Assembly (NCBI GenBank): GCA_963575745.1
Contig: CAUYUJ010012102.1
Coordinates: 407,878-458,450, forward strand
Reading direction: 5' to 3'
DNA: 50,573 nt
Source of the DNA: Prorocentrum cordatum
Lineage: Eukaryota > Sar > Dinophyceae > Prorocentrales > Prorocentraceae
Part shown: positions 30,857-40,344 of the stretch, piece after piece
Layout: every line of letters starts with the position of its first letter
Numbering within the stretch: position 1 is the first letter of the stretch
The notes under the pieces: model-generated
What the model saw: the letters and a program-made list of their open reading frames with translations, nothing else
Told to the model about the DNA's origin: nothing
Databases searched by the model: none
Program-made: the position numbers and the translations under genes

Positions 30857-31012
30857 ACACTATAAGAAGGAAAGAGGAAGTAAAAAATACGGTTTGGAAA
30901 AGGAAGCCTTCACCCCCAGAGGGTCAGCTACTGACAGTGTCGAGCCGTAAACTATAGTAAACAGCACTGGACTACTACTACTTTTTATAGTGAGTGTACA
31001 CTGGCGGCACTT
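30857..31012. repeat. Inverted-repeat segment in the LINE 3' leader
   Basis: GTACACTATAAGAAGG near 30867 is mirrored by TACTTTTTATAGTG and GTACAC near 30980-31002, giving imperfect inverted ends about 155 bp apart. It could be a small element or a folded 3' UTR recognised by the LINE reverse transcriptase. Confidence 0.4.
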
Positions 31013-31161
31013 GGGTGAGCACGGCGTCACCTTCATAGTCCAGCCCTTCACTTCACCTCTGGTCTCTACACTGTACTATGAGGCCCCCCACGAGGCTAAC
31101 AAAGTTGCTGTTAGGCGAGACATCAGGTGAGCAGGGGGAGGGCAACAAGGGGAAAAGTGAG

Positions 31162-34100
31162 TTAGCTCTGCCCTGCATCCTCTCTGTCTGGCCTGTTTTG
31201 TCGCATGCAATCCATACCAATCATTCCCGTGTCCAAGTACGGGTCCAGAGGAACATAGTATCTTCGTAGTGACGGTGGTAACCACTCATCACAAGTCTCA
31301 TCCAGATTATATTGCTTTCTTAACCATAACTCATCTTCATAAGTCCATACATGTCGTGTATCTGTTGGTACAAACGTAGTATTCCATCCTGCTTGTCGTG
31401 GTGTGTCGGCCTGTGCCCGAGTCGTGGTGCGTGGTGGTTGTTTGAATCGTAACCTTCGTGTCGTCACGGTCGATGCAGGAGTGGGTGGTGGAGGTGGGGG
31501 GGTATCGAACAACCAGGGAAACTTCACCCAAGCCTCCTGAGCAAAGGCCCTCCCCAGAAGCTCACATAGCCCTTTGGGATACACTTTAGCGTGCGCGGTG
31601 TTCCAGATCCCCATATGGTCGACCCCTTCGAGAGCGATGTGCCCCATAGTATGGTTGCAAAGAACCCCATTAAGCCTAGCCCATATGGCATCACGAAGGG
31701 CACCAAAATGCACTCCCATAAGACTCGTGGGTTTGCGCGAGGGGGCTCCAAACATACACTGATGTATGGTGTGCTTCTCCACCCCTGGTTGTTGAAGAAG
31801 ATCTTTGGTGAGCTCCAAATGCCAAGAGCTCGGGGCCCCTGGGGGACTCCAAGGCCCAGCCGGGTGCCCCACAACTTCAGGAATGAGAAGCCTCCAACAT
31901 ACCAGTGCAAACTCAAGTGTGGTTCCCAACAGCCTATTTCCAAGAGAAGGCTGATCAGACTCACGCTCTGAAACACATGGTAGCCCCCACAGCTGTGAAG
32001 CGAGCCTAAGAGGTCTGGGTGGCCTCGCACGGGGCCCACGGGCTCCTTGAGTGGGTTCCCTGAAACGAGCAATCGACCACGTTTCGCAGGGGGGGCCTGC
32101 CATGACCCCCGCCACACGTCCTGATTTTGCCAAGCGGATCCACATTAAAACTGAACAATCGTTGGTTAGGTCCCCCCAAACAGGATGGTTGATGACGTCA
32201 ATTGATAATACTATAATGTTAGCCTTGAACCTCTCTAAAGCCATCTCCACCTGGCGCTGGAAGTCGTCTTGTCGTCGGTAACCTGAGAAGAGATGTAAGA
32301 TGTACATCTGTGGCCTGCACGGTGCCCTCAGGGGGCTGAATACTGGCGGCGGTGGTGGTGGTGGTGCCTCTTCAGGCACGTCGTACTGAGGTAGCTGCTG
32401 CCCCTGTCCTGGTAGAGCAATGGGGGGTCCAAAGAAACGTTTGGGGGGCTTGACCGCTTGATGGTCCTGCTTACCAGTTTTGCGATTCGCAGCAGTTTGC
32501 TCACGAATCTCGAGCATGTTCGCAGAAATAGCTGCTTCATCGCCCAGACAACGTCCTGAGAAAAACCAGGCCTGTCTACACCGCACCACTCTGGATACAT
32601 GTTTATGGAGCCTCCCAGGGGTGTGAAAATCTTTGCAACAAACCTGACAACAGGTCCCCACCACGAAGCTTTTGGGAGCACTATGGGGTGCATGAAATTT
32701 ACCCAAGTGGACATGGTAATCACGTTCCGAAACAAAAACTGCTGGGCAATGAGGACACTTAACTGTGGGTGAGGGCCCAACCTGCTTCTCAAGCGGAGAC
32801 CCCCGAAGGTGCTGCCTACATCTCCTGTTCCACGCCTCGAGGTGAAACTGGTCACTCCAGAATCGTACTGCTTTGGAGGCAACAGTCTTCAGGGCGGAAC
32901 GAAAAGCCTTCGGACTGTCTTTAATAATCCTGATCCAGCTGGGCAGTGTATTGTCCTGCGGCCGTTTGCTGGGATCCAGGAAAGAGTTGAACCAAACTAG
33001 ATCAGCCTCAATGAGAGCCATCCAACCACGAATCGGCTCACTGAGATATTGCATACAAACACACAATATGTCCGGACAGCCAGCCATGAGCCTAGCTAGC
33101 AACCTGAGGCGTGCTACCGAGAGCACGACGGCAAGAGGAAGACGGGAAACTTGGCCCAACACCTCAAAATAAGTGACTTTTTCCTCAGAATTGTTAGCAC
33201 ACGGAAGATGCAAAGCCGCACGATAAATCTGTTCGTGCGTGGTACGAACTTTTCTCCACAAATTATTAGAGAGCTCGAGCCAAGTTGCCGCATTATAAAG
33301 CAACACGGAGCTAGCTAAACATTCTGCATACAGCACCTTTTTACGGATGCTGAGCATGGCCCTAGGTCCGATGACCTTCTTGATTGGGGCTAACGCAGAC
33401 TTAGCCCCGTGACACCTTGCTACCACCTCCGTAGCCATGCTGTTGGTGGGGGAGAGGAAGGACCCTAAAACCCGATGATCGATGACGATCTTGGCTTGAA
33501 AGTCCCATGCTTCTGACCTGACATGGAGATGAGGATCTCCGTTCTTATCCAATCGCGCTGCCATCGACCCCTTCCCCCTGAATGCTAGAATGAAAACCGT
33601 TTTTGCAGCATTGGGAATTAGGCCACGTATGCAACAGGCCCGAAACACAGCATCAAGTACCCTCTGCGCAATCACGAGAAGCTGTCCTGCTTCAGACGTG
33701 ACAAAGGGCTGGGTGAGATCGCCCACGAAGGAAGTCCCCCATTCTCTGGTGTCAAGTTGCGCTTCTCTTGCTATAAATAAATCCGTAGTAGGCAACCCAA
33801 ACAAAGCCAGGAAATCATAAACATCATGGAGATCTCGATTAATATCGTCATGAACCCCCTGGAAAACAACATTGAAGATATCCGTTGGGAAAACGGTGCC
33901 TGGCCTGGTGCCTCTGCGAGGCAGGGTATAATTAGATGCCGAGGCAACTCTCCAGAAAGCCCCCCTCTGGCTCTCTTTAATGAGGGCCAGGAGATGTTCG
34001 GATGGAATCCGATCCTCAAACATCGGCTTAGCCGCCAGTTGGTACTTGAGTCCTTCTAAAAGAAGGGGGAGCAAATCCATGTGAGAAAGCACATACTCAA

Positions 34101-34980
34101 CATCCTCACTGTCTTGCGGGAGCGCCAAGACAAGCTGCCTCAAGGTGGTGTAAAACGCGTTTTTCAGGTCCAGAAGCAGGGCCCCAGCCGAAAGCCCGTG
34201 GAGTTCCGCAAGTTGAAAAAGCAAACGTGTGGTGAGGACAGCAATGTCGCACCCCCGACCCGGTACCCCTCCCATCTGCACTGACAGAACAGATGCATAA
34301 AAGTAGTCCATGGCGAGACTCCTTAAATACTTATGGTACATGTTGGTTAACACCGGTGAAACTAGGATACTGCGACGTGAGGCGGCCAAAGTAGAATCCC
34401 CAGAACCTTTGGGAAATGTACCCAAGCGAGCGGATTTAAACGCTATCGGTTCCCTGGCTTTAATAGCAGTTTTAACCAACAGGGGGGTCACGAGTCTCGC
34501 CAATTCCTTAGAGGCTGCTTTACCATATTCAGCTCTGAAACCATCGGTCCCAGGGACCCGACCTGTTTTCAGCCTCGCGAGGCCTGCTTCAACATCATAG
34601 ATGGTAGGAACAACTGTAATATCACGTGGGAAATTCGTGTCGAGAAGAGGCAACATCTGATTATAGTCGTCAACCAATGCCTGAGGTTGTGCTTCCTTGC
34701 CCATCTCCACGCCCGAGAAGTGCTGCTGGATGTGATCAGCAATGTCGCCCTCCTCTCGTAAGACCTGACCTTGCGGTGTCCTGATCATTGGGAGTGGTGG
34801 AGGCCCCTGCTTTGGCCTAGGTGGCCTCCCTCCACACAAAAGCAACTTCTTGACTGCCGTCCACTCTGATAGAGGCTGCGCTCCATCGATGGCAGTGTTA
34901 ATGTTTTCTTCACACTTGTCCAAAAAACGTGTGCGATCAGCTTCCAACAGATGATGCAAAACCGTTTCAGTGGATGTGAG
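31162..34980 (-). CDS. LINE ORF2, part 2: reverse transcriptase, zinc fingers, methyltransferase-like
   Basis: The open frame extends back to 35091, but the natural frame joins from ORF2 part 1 at the T6 run (34981-34986). The reverse transcriptase (about residues 160-520 of the open frame) shows GRVPGTDGFRAEY, motif A LLLDLKNAFYT and motif B GTRPGTVFPTDIF. Motif C reads FVGDL where F/Y-x-DD is expected, so one catalytic Asp is Gly (codon 33721-33723). C2H2-like fingers follow near residue 780 (CPHC, then an HxxxxH-type tail). A domain from about residue 925 has HLFSGYRR (motif I), GPPCETWS (motif IV Pro-Cys) and VVGHPAGPW where related domains have EHP (codon 31867-31869). It would copy element RNA and might methylate DNA, but the changed residues argue against activity. 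Confidence 0.8.
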   Translation of the reverse strand, partial: LTSTETVLHHLLEADRTRFLDKCEENINTAIDGAQPLSEWTAVKKLLLCGGRPPRPKQGPPPLPMIRTPQGQVLREEGDIADHIQQHFSGVEMGKEAQPQALVDDYNQMLPLLDTNFPRDITVVPTIYDVEAGLARLKTGRVPGTDGFRAEYGKAASKELARLVTPLLVKTAIKAREPIAFKSARLGTFPKGSGDSTLAASRRSILVSPVLTNMYHKYLRSLAMDYFYASVLSVQMGGVPGRGCDIAVLTTRLLFQLAELHGLSAGALLLDLKNAFYTTLRQLVLALPQDSEDVEYVLSHMDLLPLLLEGLKYQLAAKPMFEDRIPSEHLLALIKESQRGAFWRVASASNYTLPRRGTRPGTVFPTDIFNVVFQGVHDDINRDLHDVYDFLALFGLPTTDLFIAREAQLDTREWGTSFVGDLTQPFVTSEAGQLLVIAQRVLDAVFRACCIRGLIPNAAKTVFILAFRGKGSMAARLDKNGDPHLHVRSEAWDFQAKIVIDHRVLGSFLSPTNSMATEVVARCHGAKSALAPIKKVIGPRAMLSIRKKVLYAECLASSVLLYNAATWLELSNNLWRKVRTTHEQIYRAALHLPCANNSEEKVTYFEVLGQVSRLPLAVVLSVARLRLLARLMAGCPDILCVCMQYLSEPIRGWMALIEADLVWFNSFLDPSKRPQDNTLPSWIRIIKDSPKAFRSALKTVASKAVRFWSDQFHLEAWNRRCRQHLRGSPLEKQVGPSPTVKCPHCPAVFVSERDYHVHLGKFHAPHSAPKSFVVGTCCQVCCKDFHTPGRLHKHVSRVVRCRQAWFFSGRCLGDEAAISANMLEIREQTAANRKTGKQDHQAVKPPKRFFGPPIALPGQGQQLPQYDVPEEAPPPPPPPVFSPLRAPCRPQMYILHLFSGYRRQDDFQRQVEMALERFKANIIVLSIDVINHPVWGDLTNDCSVLMWIRLAKSGRVAGVMAGPPCETWSIARFREPTQGARGPRARPPRPLRLASQLWGLPCVSERESDQPSLGNRLLGTTLEFALVCWRLLIPEVVGHPAGPWSPPGAPSSWHLELTKDLLQQPGVEKHTIHQCMFGAPSRKPTSLMGVHFGALRDAIWARLNGVLCNHTMGHIALEGVDHMGIWNTAHAKVYPKGLCELLGRAFAQEAWVKFPWLFDTPPPPPPTPASTVTTRRLRFKQPPRTTTRAQADTPRQAGWNTTFVPTDTRHVWTYEDELWLRKQYNLDETCDEWLPPSLRRYYVPLDPYLDTGMIGMDCMRQNRPDREDAGQS

Positions 34981-37900
34981 AAAAAACCAGAAGAGCCTGC
35001 GAGCATTGTTCAAAACCCATACTGGCACGAAGACGCTGGACCGAGGCTCGCTCCAGATTTCGCAACTGAGAAACCCACCAGCTAAAATCACATGTCCCGA
35101 GGAGCATTTTCAGGTCCCCAGCGACCACCCTGAAAGCAAAGGAGGAAAATCTGCGCTCACAAGCTTCTGAGCCATGTCCCTGCCAGATACGAAGTGCTTT
35201 GTGTACTCCACGGCGGAATCGAATGAGAGCCAGAGAATCATTGTCAACATATTGCCTCTTGGCTCGAAGCGCCTTCTTCGCAAAGGCGGCATTGGCAGCA
35301 TCATTGATATCCTGAAGCACCTCCAGAGCATGACTGGAAACATTGAGTTCCCATTCTCGTTGGGGTATGGCCTTCAGTAGTGTCTTGAAATGGGCAACAT
35401 CATCAGGATTTTTAAGCCTTCTCATATCAATGGGTTTGGCCTGGAGAAGGGGGTACTTGACAGCTTGTTGCCACTCAAACTTGGCCTTAAGGGGATAGTG
35501 ATCTTTGCCCTTCAGCCCAGTGTCAAAATCATGCAACACCTCAGTACTCTTAGCATAGTCGCGTAAGAATTGAGAGCACCCGATGTAGTCAATACGATGG
35601 TGCTCTCCCCTAGGGCAGGTGTAAGTGTAGTCTTCTGCAGCTGCGATCTGCGTATTCAACAGATGGATCCCCGAAATCGCACAGATGTTATGCAGACTGT
35701 TCCCGTTGCTATCTTCTTTTTGAGAGAAACCTTGATCGGAAACAAATTCTGAAACCTGTGAACCCACACGCCCATTGGCATCAACGAGAAATAAATCAGG
35801 GCTCCAGTCTGCTGTCTGTTGTGCCACGTCGGCCCAAAACCTATTTCTGACGGCGACGTCTAACTTACTGTGGGGGGCATGCCCAACAAGAACTGTGAGA
35901 CAAAGCTCAGGTGCCCTAATACAGGCAACAAGCATACGTGGGGTGGAGTGCAAAACCCTAACGTGGCGCTTTGAGAAAAACAAATCTCTGCCTGATTTTT
36001 GCGCATACGGGATATCCAGACTGATCCAGAGCTCCACCCCAAAGCCTGAGTCATCACCTGGCCCAGCTCCTGAGGAGAAAATAGCAAAGCCTTTGCATGA
36101 GCGATCGCCTATAGGGTTCCTTGTCTCCTGCATCCCGGCAATATGGACACCTTCGTCAGCTAATTGGGATCGCACCATGACACGACGGGCTCGCCTTTTG
36201 CGGCCCGCTGCCCCGTAATACTCACGTCTCGTCAGACTTTTAACGTTATATTGTACAACCGTGAGTGAGCAGCTTACCTGGGCCTTAATAACTTTGGAGG
36301 GTCCCAAGGGGTCCGGTACATGGCCGACATTGACCTGGTCACACGACGGGAAGGAACAAAAACCTCCAGAGGAAATTGGAGGATAGGCTGCTCGCTCACT
36401 ATCATCCAACTGATTCAACCATTCCCATTCCCTTTCACGAGAGTGCAATGTGACATCAAGCAGTTCGTAAGGAAAACTAGGTGGAATTAGATCACCACGA
36501 GAGGTCCCCAGGGCCAATTTGTCAGCAAAGGTGTTCCAGGGGTGGCCATCATGACCCTTGATGTGAGAAATAGAAACATTAGCAATTGACCCTGCTAAAT
36601 CCCATAGCACTCTTGTCATGACCGCTAGCCTGCAAGATGTATCCAGTGCGCGTTCACCACGCAATGCCGTGACCACGTTCAAAGAATCTGTGTTGATAGT
36701 CGCTATCGTGGTACCAAACGTGGCAACTTCATATATGATGGCAATAATAGCCCACATCACACCTGCATACTCTGCGTCCGTTGACGAGGGTCTGTTAGCG
36801 GTAATTGGTGTCCTGCAGGTGTCTGCAAGATACCCGTGTACATGCCCAGTGTAAGAGAGCCCGTTCGAGTCCTCAGATATTCGGACCACAGCCCACGTGG
36901 CAGACTGCATATCTAAGTCCTTGACGGACCCGTCAGTGAAAAAATGAAATGCTGTCCAGTCCGCTTGTCTTGTCGGACACATATCCAGGGCAAGTTGAAC
37001 CAACTCTGGTAGTTGTATTCCTTCGATTTCTGTTGTCCAGATCAGCCTGCCATGTCGTTGAATGATCGAATATAAGGATTCCAAACGACTCATTGGGCAA
37101 ACTAGAGGAGCAGTGACCGAGCTAGGAGAGGGGCTCTGGAGTGGGGGAACAGTACCTGATGCCTCGCCTCTTCCCCGACAGGTTGAAGTGTCGGGGGGGG
37201 GGGTAGAACGGCGTGGGAGCAGCTTGGCCAGTATCGGCCCAGGATGAAAATAGGTGAACCCAGGACAACACAGATAGGTTTCGAAACTCAGCCGAGAGCC
37301 CCAAAGAAACTGAAAAGCGTTGACCTGGATACTGGGAAACGAGACAGCTGCCTGTAAGCCTAGGAGCGAACCTTGATATACCAAAACATTTCTTAATTCA
37401 GACGATGCGGATACACGCGCCGTCGGAGCATGGTGCATCGAAATCCAAGCATCGAGCGAGAAATCGTGGAGCCGCCCAAAAAGTGATGTTTCTTCTGCAA
37501 TACACCACAAGGAACAGGGCGGCTCACAGTCAGTGGAAAATGCCTCCTTTTTCCAAGCTGGTGCCAAAAGATTAGGCCAATCCCCTCTGACTTCGGCCTC
37601 CCGCGGAACAAAGACAGGAGCGTCGGGTCTCAAGACCTGTGTAGTCGGAATTCCCCCTCTCCGCCTAACTCCTGCCCATCCCGCCCCATCTAAAGCTTCC
37701 AGCCAGAGATAGCCTAGGGCAGGCGGCCATTCATTGTCTTCCGAAGGAGGAGTGTATCTACTCTTAGCACACCCCTCTGTGGTAATCAGACAATGATAGC
37801 GCCCGCCCCCAGCTTCATGAAATTTTGAACCAGGGTGCATTAAAGACTCTGATTCACGTAAGTTGCTCGTGCACACTGCCTCAGCTGGAGACTTGCACGG

Positions 37901-38734
37901 CCTAGCAAGATAAAAGCTCAAAAACAGCGAAACGAAAACCTCTAACTTTTTTCCACATGCACACGTGCAAGCAAGCTTGAGGAAAAACTCATACTCCTTA
38001 GGGGTTCCCCATGCCCAAGAAACTCCTGAGAAATCAAGGCTGGATCCTACGTGGTTACCCGACATATTCTCAACAGCCTGACAAGTGTCATTATCACTTC
38101 TAGCAACGTCAAGGAAAACTAAATTGTGGCAGGATGATGCCCTGCTCTCCGAACGAGATGAGTCCACTGAGGTTTCAATACTGCATGCTGCATGTCTGAG
38201 TATGGAACGCTGAGGAGACACATGAGGAAGAGGGGAGATTCTTGGTGGACCCTCATCTGTTCGGAAAAATCTGACTTGCACAGATCCCAGCCTCACGCGG
38301 AGGTCCTTGCCTCCTTGCGTGGCGGACTGGCCGTCTCGGAGTCGACAGGTGCCTCCTGCGTGGCCTGGCTCACGAGGTTGACAACTCCCATCGCGTCGGT
38401 GAGCCCGCTCGCCGAGCCCTCTGGTGTTGCTGGCACTGGCCGCTCGGCCGCTCCCGCTGCGGCCTCCCTCTCGTTCCTCTTGCGGGTCTGCTCGGCGATC
38501 TGCTATGCTGTATATGGAGCTCCCACAGGTGTTGAACTTGCCGTCGTACTGCCGTCCGTAACCGATGTCTCTGGCGCTGGCATGTTGGGATCCTCCATCT
38601 CCATGTGATGAAATGGCTGAGTCGGCGAAATCTGTGTCATGTACGGTATCTCGCCATCTCCACCTTGTCCGAAGTTGGGCATTGTCACCTTGGCCGAAGG
38701 ATCCACCGGCGTAGCTGCAACTGGAGTTGGACAT
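34967..38734 (-). CDS. LINE ORF2, part 1: RNase H and AP-type endonuclease
   Basis: An open frame of 1,255 codons. The first part overlaps ORF1 in the -1 frame and its true start is unknown; up to about residue 540 no domain was recognised. RNase H (about 590-745) shows TDGSVKD, STDAEYAGV, INTDSLNV and FADKLA, carrying the D-E-D-D residues. The endonuclease/exonuclease/phosphatase domain (about 820-1090) shows QYNVKSL, GMQETR, GHAPHS, LVDANGR, HRIDYI and KDHYPL, including the catalytic Glu, Asp-Asn and His positions. The endonuclease would nick target DNA to prime reverse transcription. The frame ends at 34967 just after a T6 run. The next frame continues the protein, so this is one polyprotein broken by a single-base shift. 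Confidence 0.8.
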   Translation of the reverse strand: MSNSSCSYAGGSFGQGDNAQLRTRWRWRDTVHDTDFADSAISSHGDGGSQHASARDIGYGRQYDGKFNTCGSSIYSIADRRADPQEEREGGRSGSGRAASASNTRGLGERAHRRDGSCQPREPGHAGGTCRLRDGQSATQGGKDLRVRLGSVQVRFFRTDEGPPRISPLPHVSPQRSILRHAACSIETSVDSSRSESRASSCHNLVFLDVARSDNDTCQAVENMSGNHVGSSLDFSGVSWAWGTPKEYEFFLKLACTCACGKKLEVFVSLFLSFYLARPCKSPAEAVCTSNLRESESLMHPGSKFHEAGGGRYHCLITTEGCAKSRYTPPSEDNEWPPALGYLWLEALDGAGWAGVRRRGGIPTTQVLRPDAPVFVPREAEVRGDWPNLLAPAWKKEAFSTDCEPPCSLWCIAEETSLFGRLHDFSLDAWISMHHAPTARVSASSELRNVLVYQGSLLGLQAAVSFPSIQVNAFQFLWGSRLSFETYLCCPGFTYFHPGPILAKLLPRRSTPPPDTSTCRGRGEASGTVPPLQSPSPSSVTAPLVCPMSRLESLYSIIQRHGRLIWTTEIEGIQLPELVQLALDMCPTRQADWTAFHFFTDGSVKDLDMQSATWAVVRISEDSNGLSYTGHVHGYLADTCRTPITANRPSSTDAEYAGVMWAIIAIIYEVATFGTTIATINTDSLNVVTALRGERALDTSCRLAVMTRVLWDLAGSIANVSISHIKGHDGHPWNTFADKLALGTSRGDLIPPSFPYELLDVTLHSREREWEWLNQLDDSERAAYPPISSGGFCSFPSCDQVNVGHVPDPLGPSKVIKAQVSCSLTVVQYNVKSLTRREYYGAAGRKRRARRVMVRSQLADEGVHIAGMQETRNPIGDRSCKGFAIFSSGAGPGDDSGFGVELWISLDIPYAQKSGRDLFFSKRHVRVLHSTPRMLVACIRAPELCLTVLVGHAPHSKLDVAVRNRFWADVAQQTADWSPDLFLVDANGRVGSQVSEFVSDQGFSQKEDSNGNSLHNICAISGIHLLNTQIAAAEDYTYTCPRGEHHRIDYIGCSQFLRDYAKSTEVLHDFDTGLKGKDHYPLKAKFEWQQAVKYPLLQAKPIDMRRLKNPDDVAHFKTLLKAIPQREWELNVSSHALEVLQDINDAANAAFAKKALRAKRQYVDNDSLALIRFRRGVHKALRIWQGHGSEACERRFSSFAFRVVAGDLKMLLGTCDFSWWVSQLRNLERASVQRLRASMGFEQCSQALLVFSHIH

Positions 38735-39912
38735 CCTTCCACTGGTGTTGGCGGCGCTCTCATTGGTCCTGGACTGTTCGCCGCCCTGGACTTGTGCGGC
38801 GGCGTCTTGAATCGCGCTCCCTCGGGGGCTGGCCCTGTCGTCGCCGCCGCAGGTCCCCCAGTAGGAAAAACTCCAGTCGATCCTCCTGCCCCTGTCGCCC
38901 CCGTTGCTCCAGCCGTCGTAGCCTGCTGCATCACAAAGTTCCCTAGACTGTTGAGCACCGACTCCGTGTGATTCTGCTCAGCCATGAGGTTGGACAGAAG
39001 CTGCATCATACCTTCGAGCTGCGTTCCGAGCGGCGGTGGCTCGGCCTTGGGCGGTCCAGGAACCGTCGGTTCTGGGGCTGCGCCTGCTGGATGTGTGCGA
39101 TGCTCTCCCCTCGGCGCGTGGATCTTCTGAGGGGCAGGGCGTTCAGCCGCGCCCGAAGCTGCAGCACTTGTCCCGCCTCCTCCTCCACTGCCACGATCGT
39201 CAGGATACGTATCCGCCATCTCGGTGTCCGAGTCATCAAGCTCCTCAAGCTCTTCGATACTGGTTTTGATGTGCTGCAACTCTACTTGACACTGCTGTAT
39301 GTCCAGTTGTGTAGATTTGAGCCTTCCCTCCAGTACTTTCATTCTGTCCGTGGTAAGATTTTTCCTCTGGCGTAACTCGTGGAGCTGCCTAGTGACTGGC
39401 TCCATCATGCTTAGCATATATTTCAGAACTGCAATCTCATTGACCGTGTCAAGGCAATCCTTCCCAATGTTTCGTCCAGCAATGCCCAGAGTAGCAAGAC
39501 CCTTGAGCTTCTGCCTCACTGACGCCTTGAACTTTTTTAGGCCTTCAATCTCCAACGGAGCAGGCTCGAATAATGGTGAACTCTCTGCATCTGTTCTGCA
39601 AGCCGGCATGATGGATGACAGATACTTATTCACAGCTTTTTTGTTGTCGAGCTCGGTGACTGATGCCCTCAGCCTTGATGGAGCTCTGGACTTGACATCC
39701 CGCACCTGCACCCGTCCTGAACTCAATCCACCGTAATGAGCACCACCCTGCAGAACAGCACTGTGATGTGCCCAGTTCTGCTGCTGTTGGTTCTGTCCGT
39801 ATGTCTGTCCACACAAACAACGCCAGTGGTGCCCTTTCACATACCGTCCACACTGCACGCAATCCCACTGCACACCTGGTCCTGAATTCCGTGTCCCTCC
39901 TTTGCCTGCCAT
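38503..39912 (-). CDS. LINE ORF1: finger and coiled-coil protein
   Basis: 469 aa from ATG 39912 (MAGKGGTRN); the open frame extends further up to 40050 but only through a TTG. Near the N-terminus, CVQCGRYVKGHHWRCLCG gives a CxxC-x10-CxC finger. A Leu/Glu/Gln-rich helical region (about residues 190-290 from 39912), with MKVLEGRLKSTQLDIQQCQ, is a likely coiled coil. The C-terminal third is Pro/Gly/Ala-rich low complexity. By analogy with other LINE ORF1 proteins it would bind element RNA and form multimers. It ends inside the ORF2 frame, an overlap of about 230 bp. Confidence 0.75.
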   Translation of the reverse strand: MAGKGGTRNSGPGVQWDCVQCGRYVKGHHWRCLCGQTYGQNQQQQNWAHHSAVLQGGAHYGGLSSGRVQVRDVKSRAPSRLRASVTELDNKKAVNKYLSSIMPACRTDAESSPLFEPAPLEIEGLKKFKASVRQKLKGLATLGIAGRNIGKDCLDTVNEIAVLKYMLSMMEPVTRQLHELRQRKNLTTDRMKVLEGRLKSTQLDIQQCQVELQHIKTSIEELEELDDSDTEMADTYPDDRGSGGGGGTSAAASGAAERPAPQKIHAPRGEHRTHPAGAAPEPTVPGPPKAEPPPLGTQLEGMMQLLSNLMAEQNHTESVLNSLGNFVMQQATTAGATGATGAGGSTGVFPTGGPAAATTGPAPEGARFKTPPHKSRAANSPGPMRAPPTPVEGCPTPVAATPVDPSAKVTMPNFGQGGDGEIPYMTQISPTQPFHHMEMEDPNMPAPETSVTDGSTTASSTPVGAPYTA

Positions 39913-40184
39913 GTTTTGTGCAGAATGATGCGAAGCAAGGATATCTCTGGCCCGCAGTGCACGTAGTAGTAGTCTACACGCTCCCCTTCGTGCACGTAAG
40001 CGTCGATGCCAGCTCTTTTCTTTTCCCGTGATGTGTCTGCCCCTTGGCAAAATGCACGGCTTAGATCACACAGATGAGAAAGAACTCTGTTAAGCAACGT
40101 GTAAGGTGAGTCCGAGTGGTTCTGTATGAAGAACGCTCTGGCTCTTTCCAGAGTGCCAGAAAGGTCTCGGTCCCAAACCTTCTC

Positions 40185-40255
40185 TTCCTCCTCCTCCTCC
40201 TCCCCCTCCTCCTCCTCCTCCTCCTCCTCCTCCTCCTCCTCCTCATCCTCCTCCT
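40185..40255. repeat. (TCC)n tract next to the LINE 5' side
   Basis: A near-pure TCC/CTC run in the same orientation as the one at 30445-30575. Confidence 0.9.
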
Positions 40256-40344
40256 CGAGCGGGAGTTGCGTCATGGTGCCTGCTTCGGCGACCCCCTGGA
40301 ACGCTTGCGCAAGAAGGAGGAAGGGTCCCAAAGGGCGGCAGGGT

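Larger units (their letters stand above)
30576..40184 (-). mobile_element. Non-LTR retrotransposon (LINE) with methyltransferase-like domain
   Basis: The order on the minus strand is a 5' leader, ORF1 (38503-39912), ORF2 in two frames (34967-38734 and 31162-34980), and a 3' leader. There are no long terminal repeats. The domain order in ORF2 is RNase H, AP endonuclease, reverse transcriptase, C2H2-like fingers and a C5-cytosine-methyltransferase-like domain. LINEs carrying cytosine methyltransferases are reported from Symbiodinium. Outer limits are inferred only from (TCC)n tracts on both sides; no target-site duplication or poly-A tail was found. Confidence 0.75.

Noticed and set aside
31524-32117. 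Separate gene in another frame within the LINE
   Set aside because: It is a shadow of the methyltransferase-like part of ORF2 without motifs of its own.
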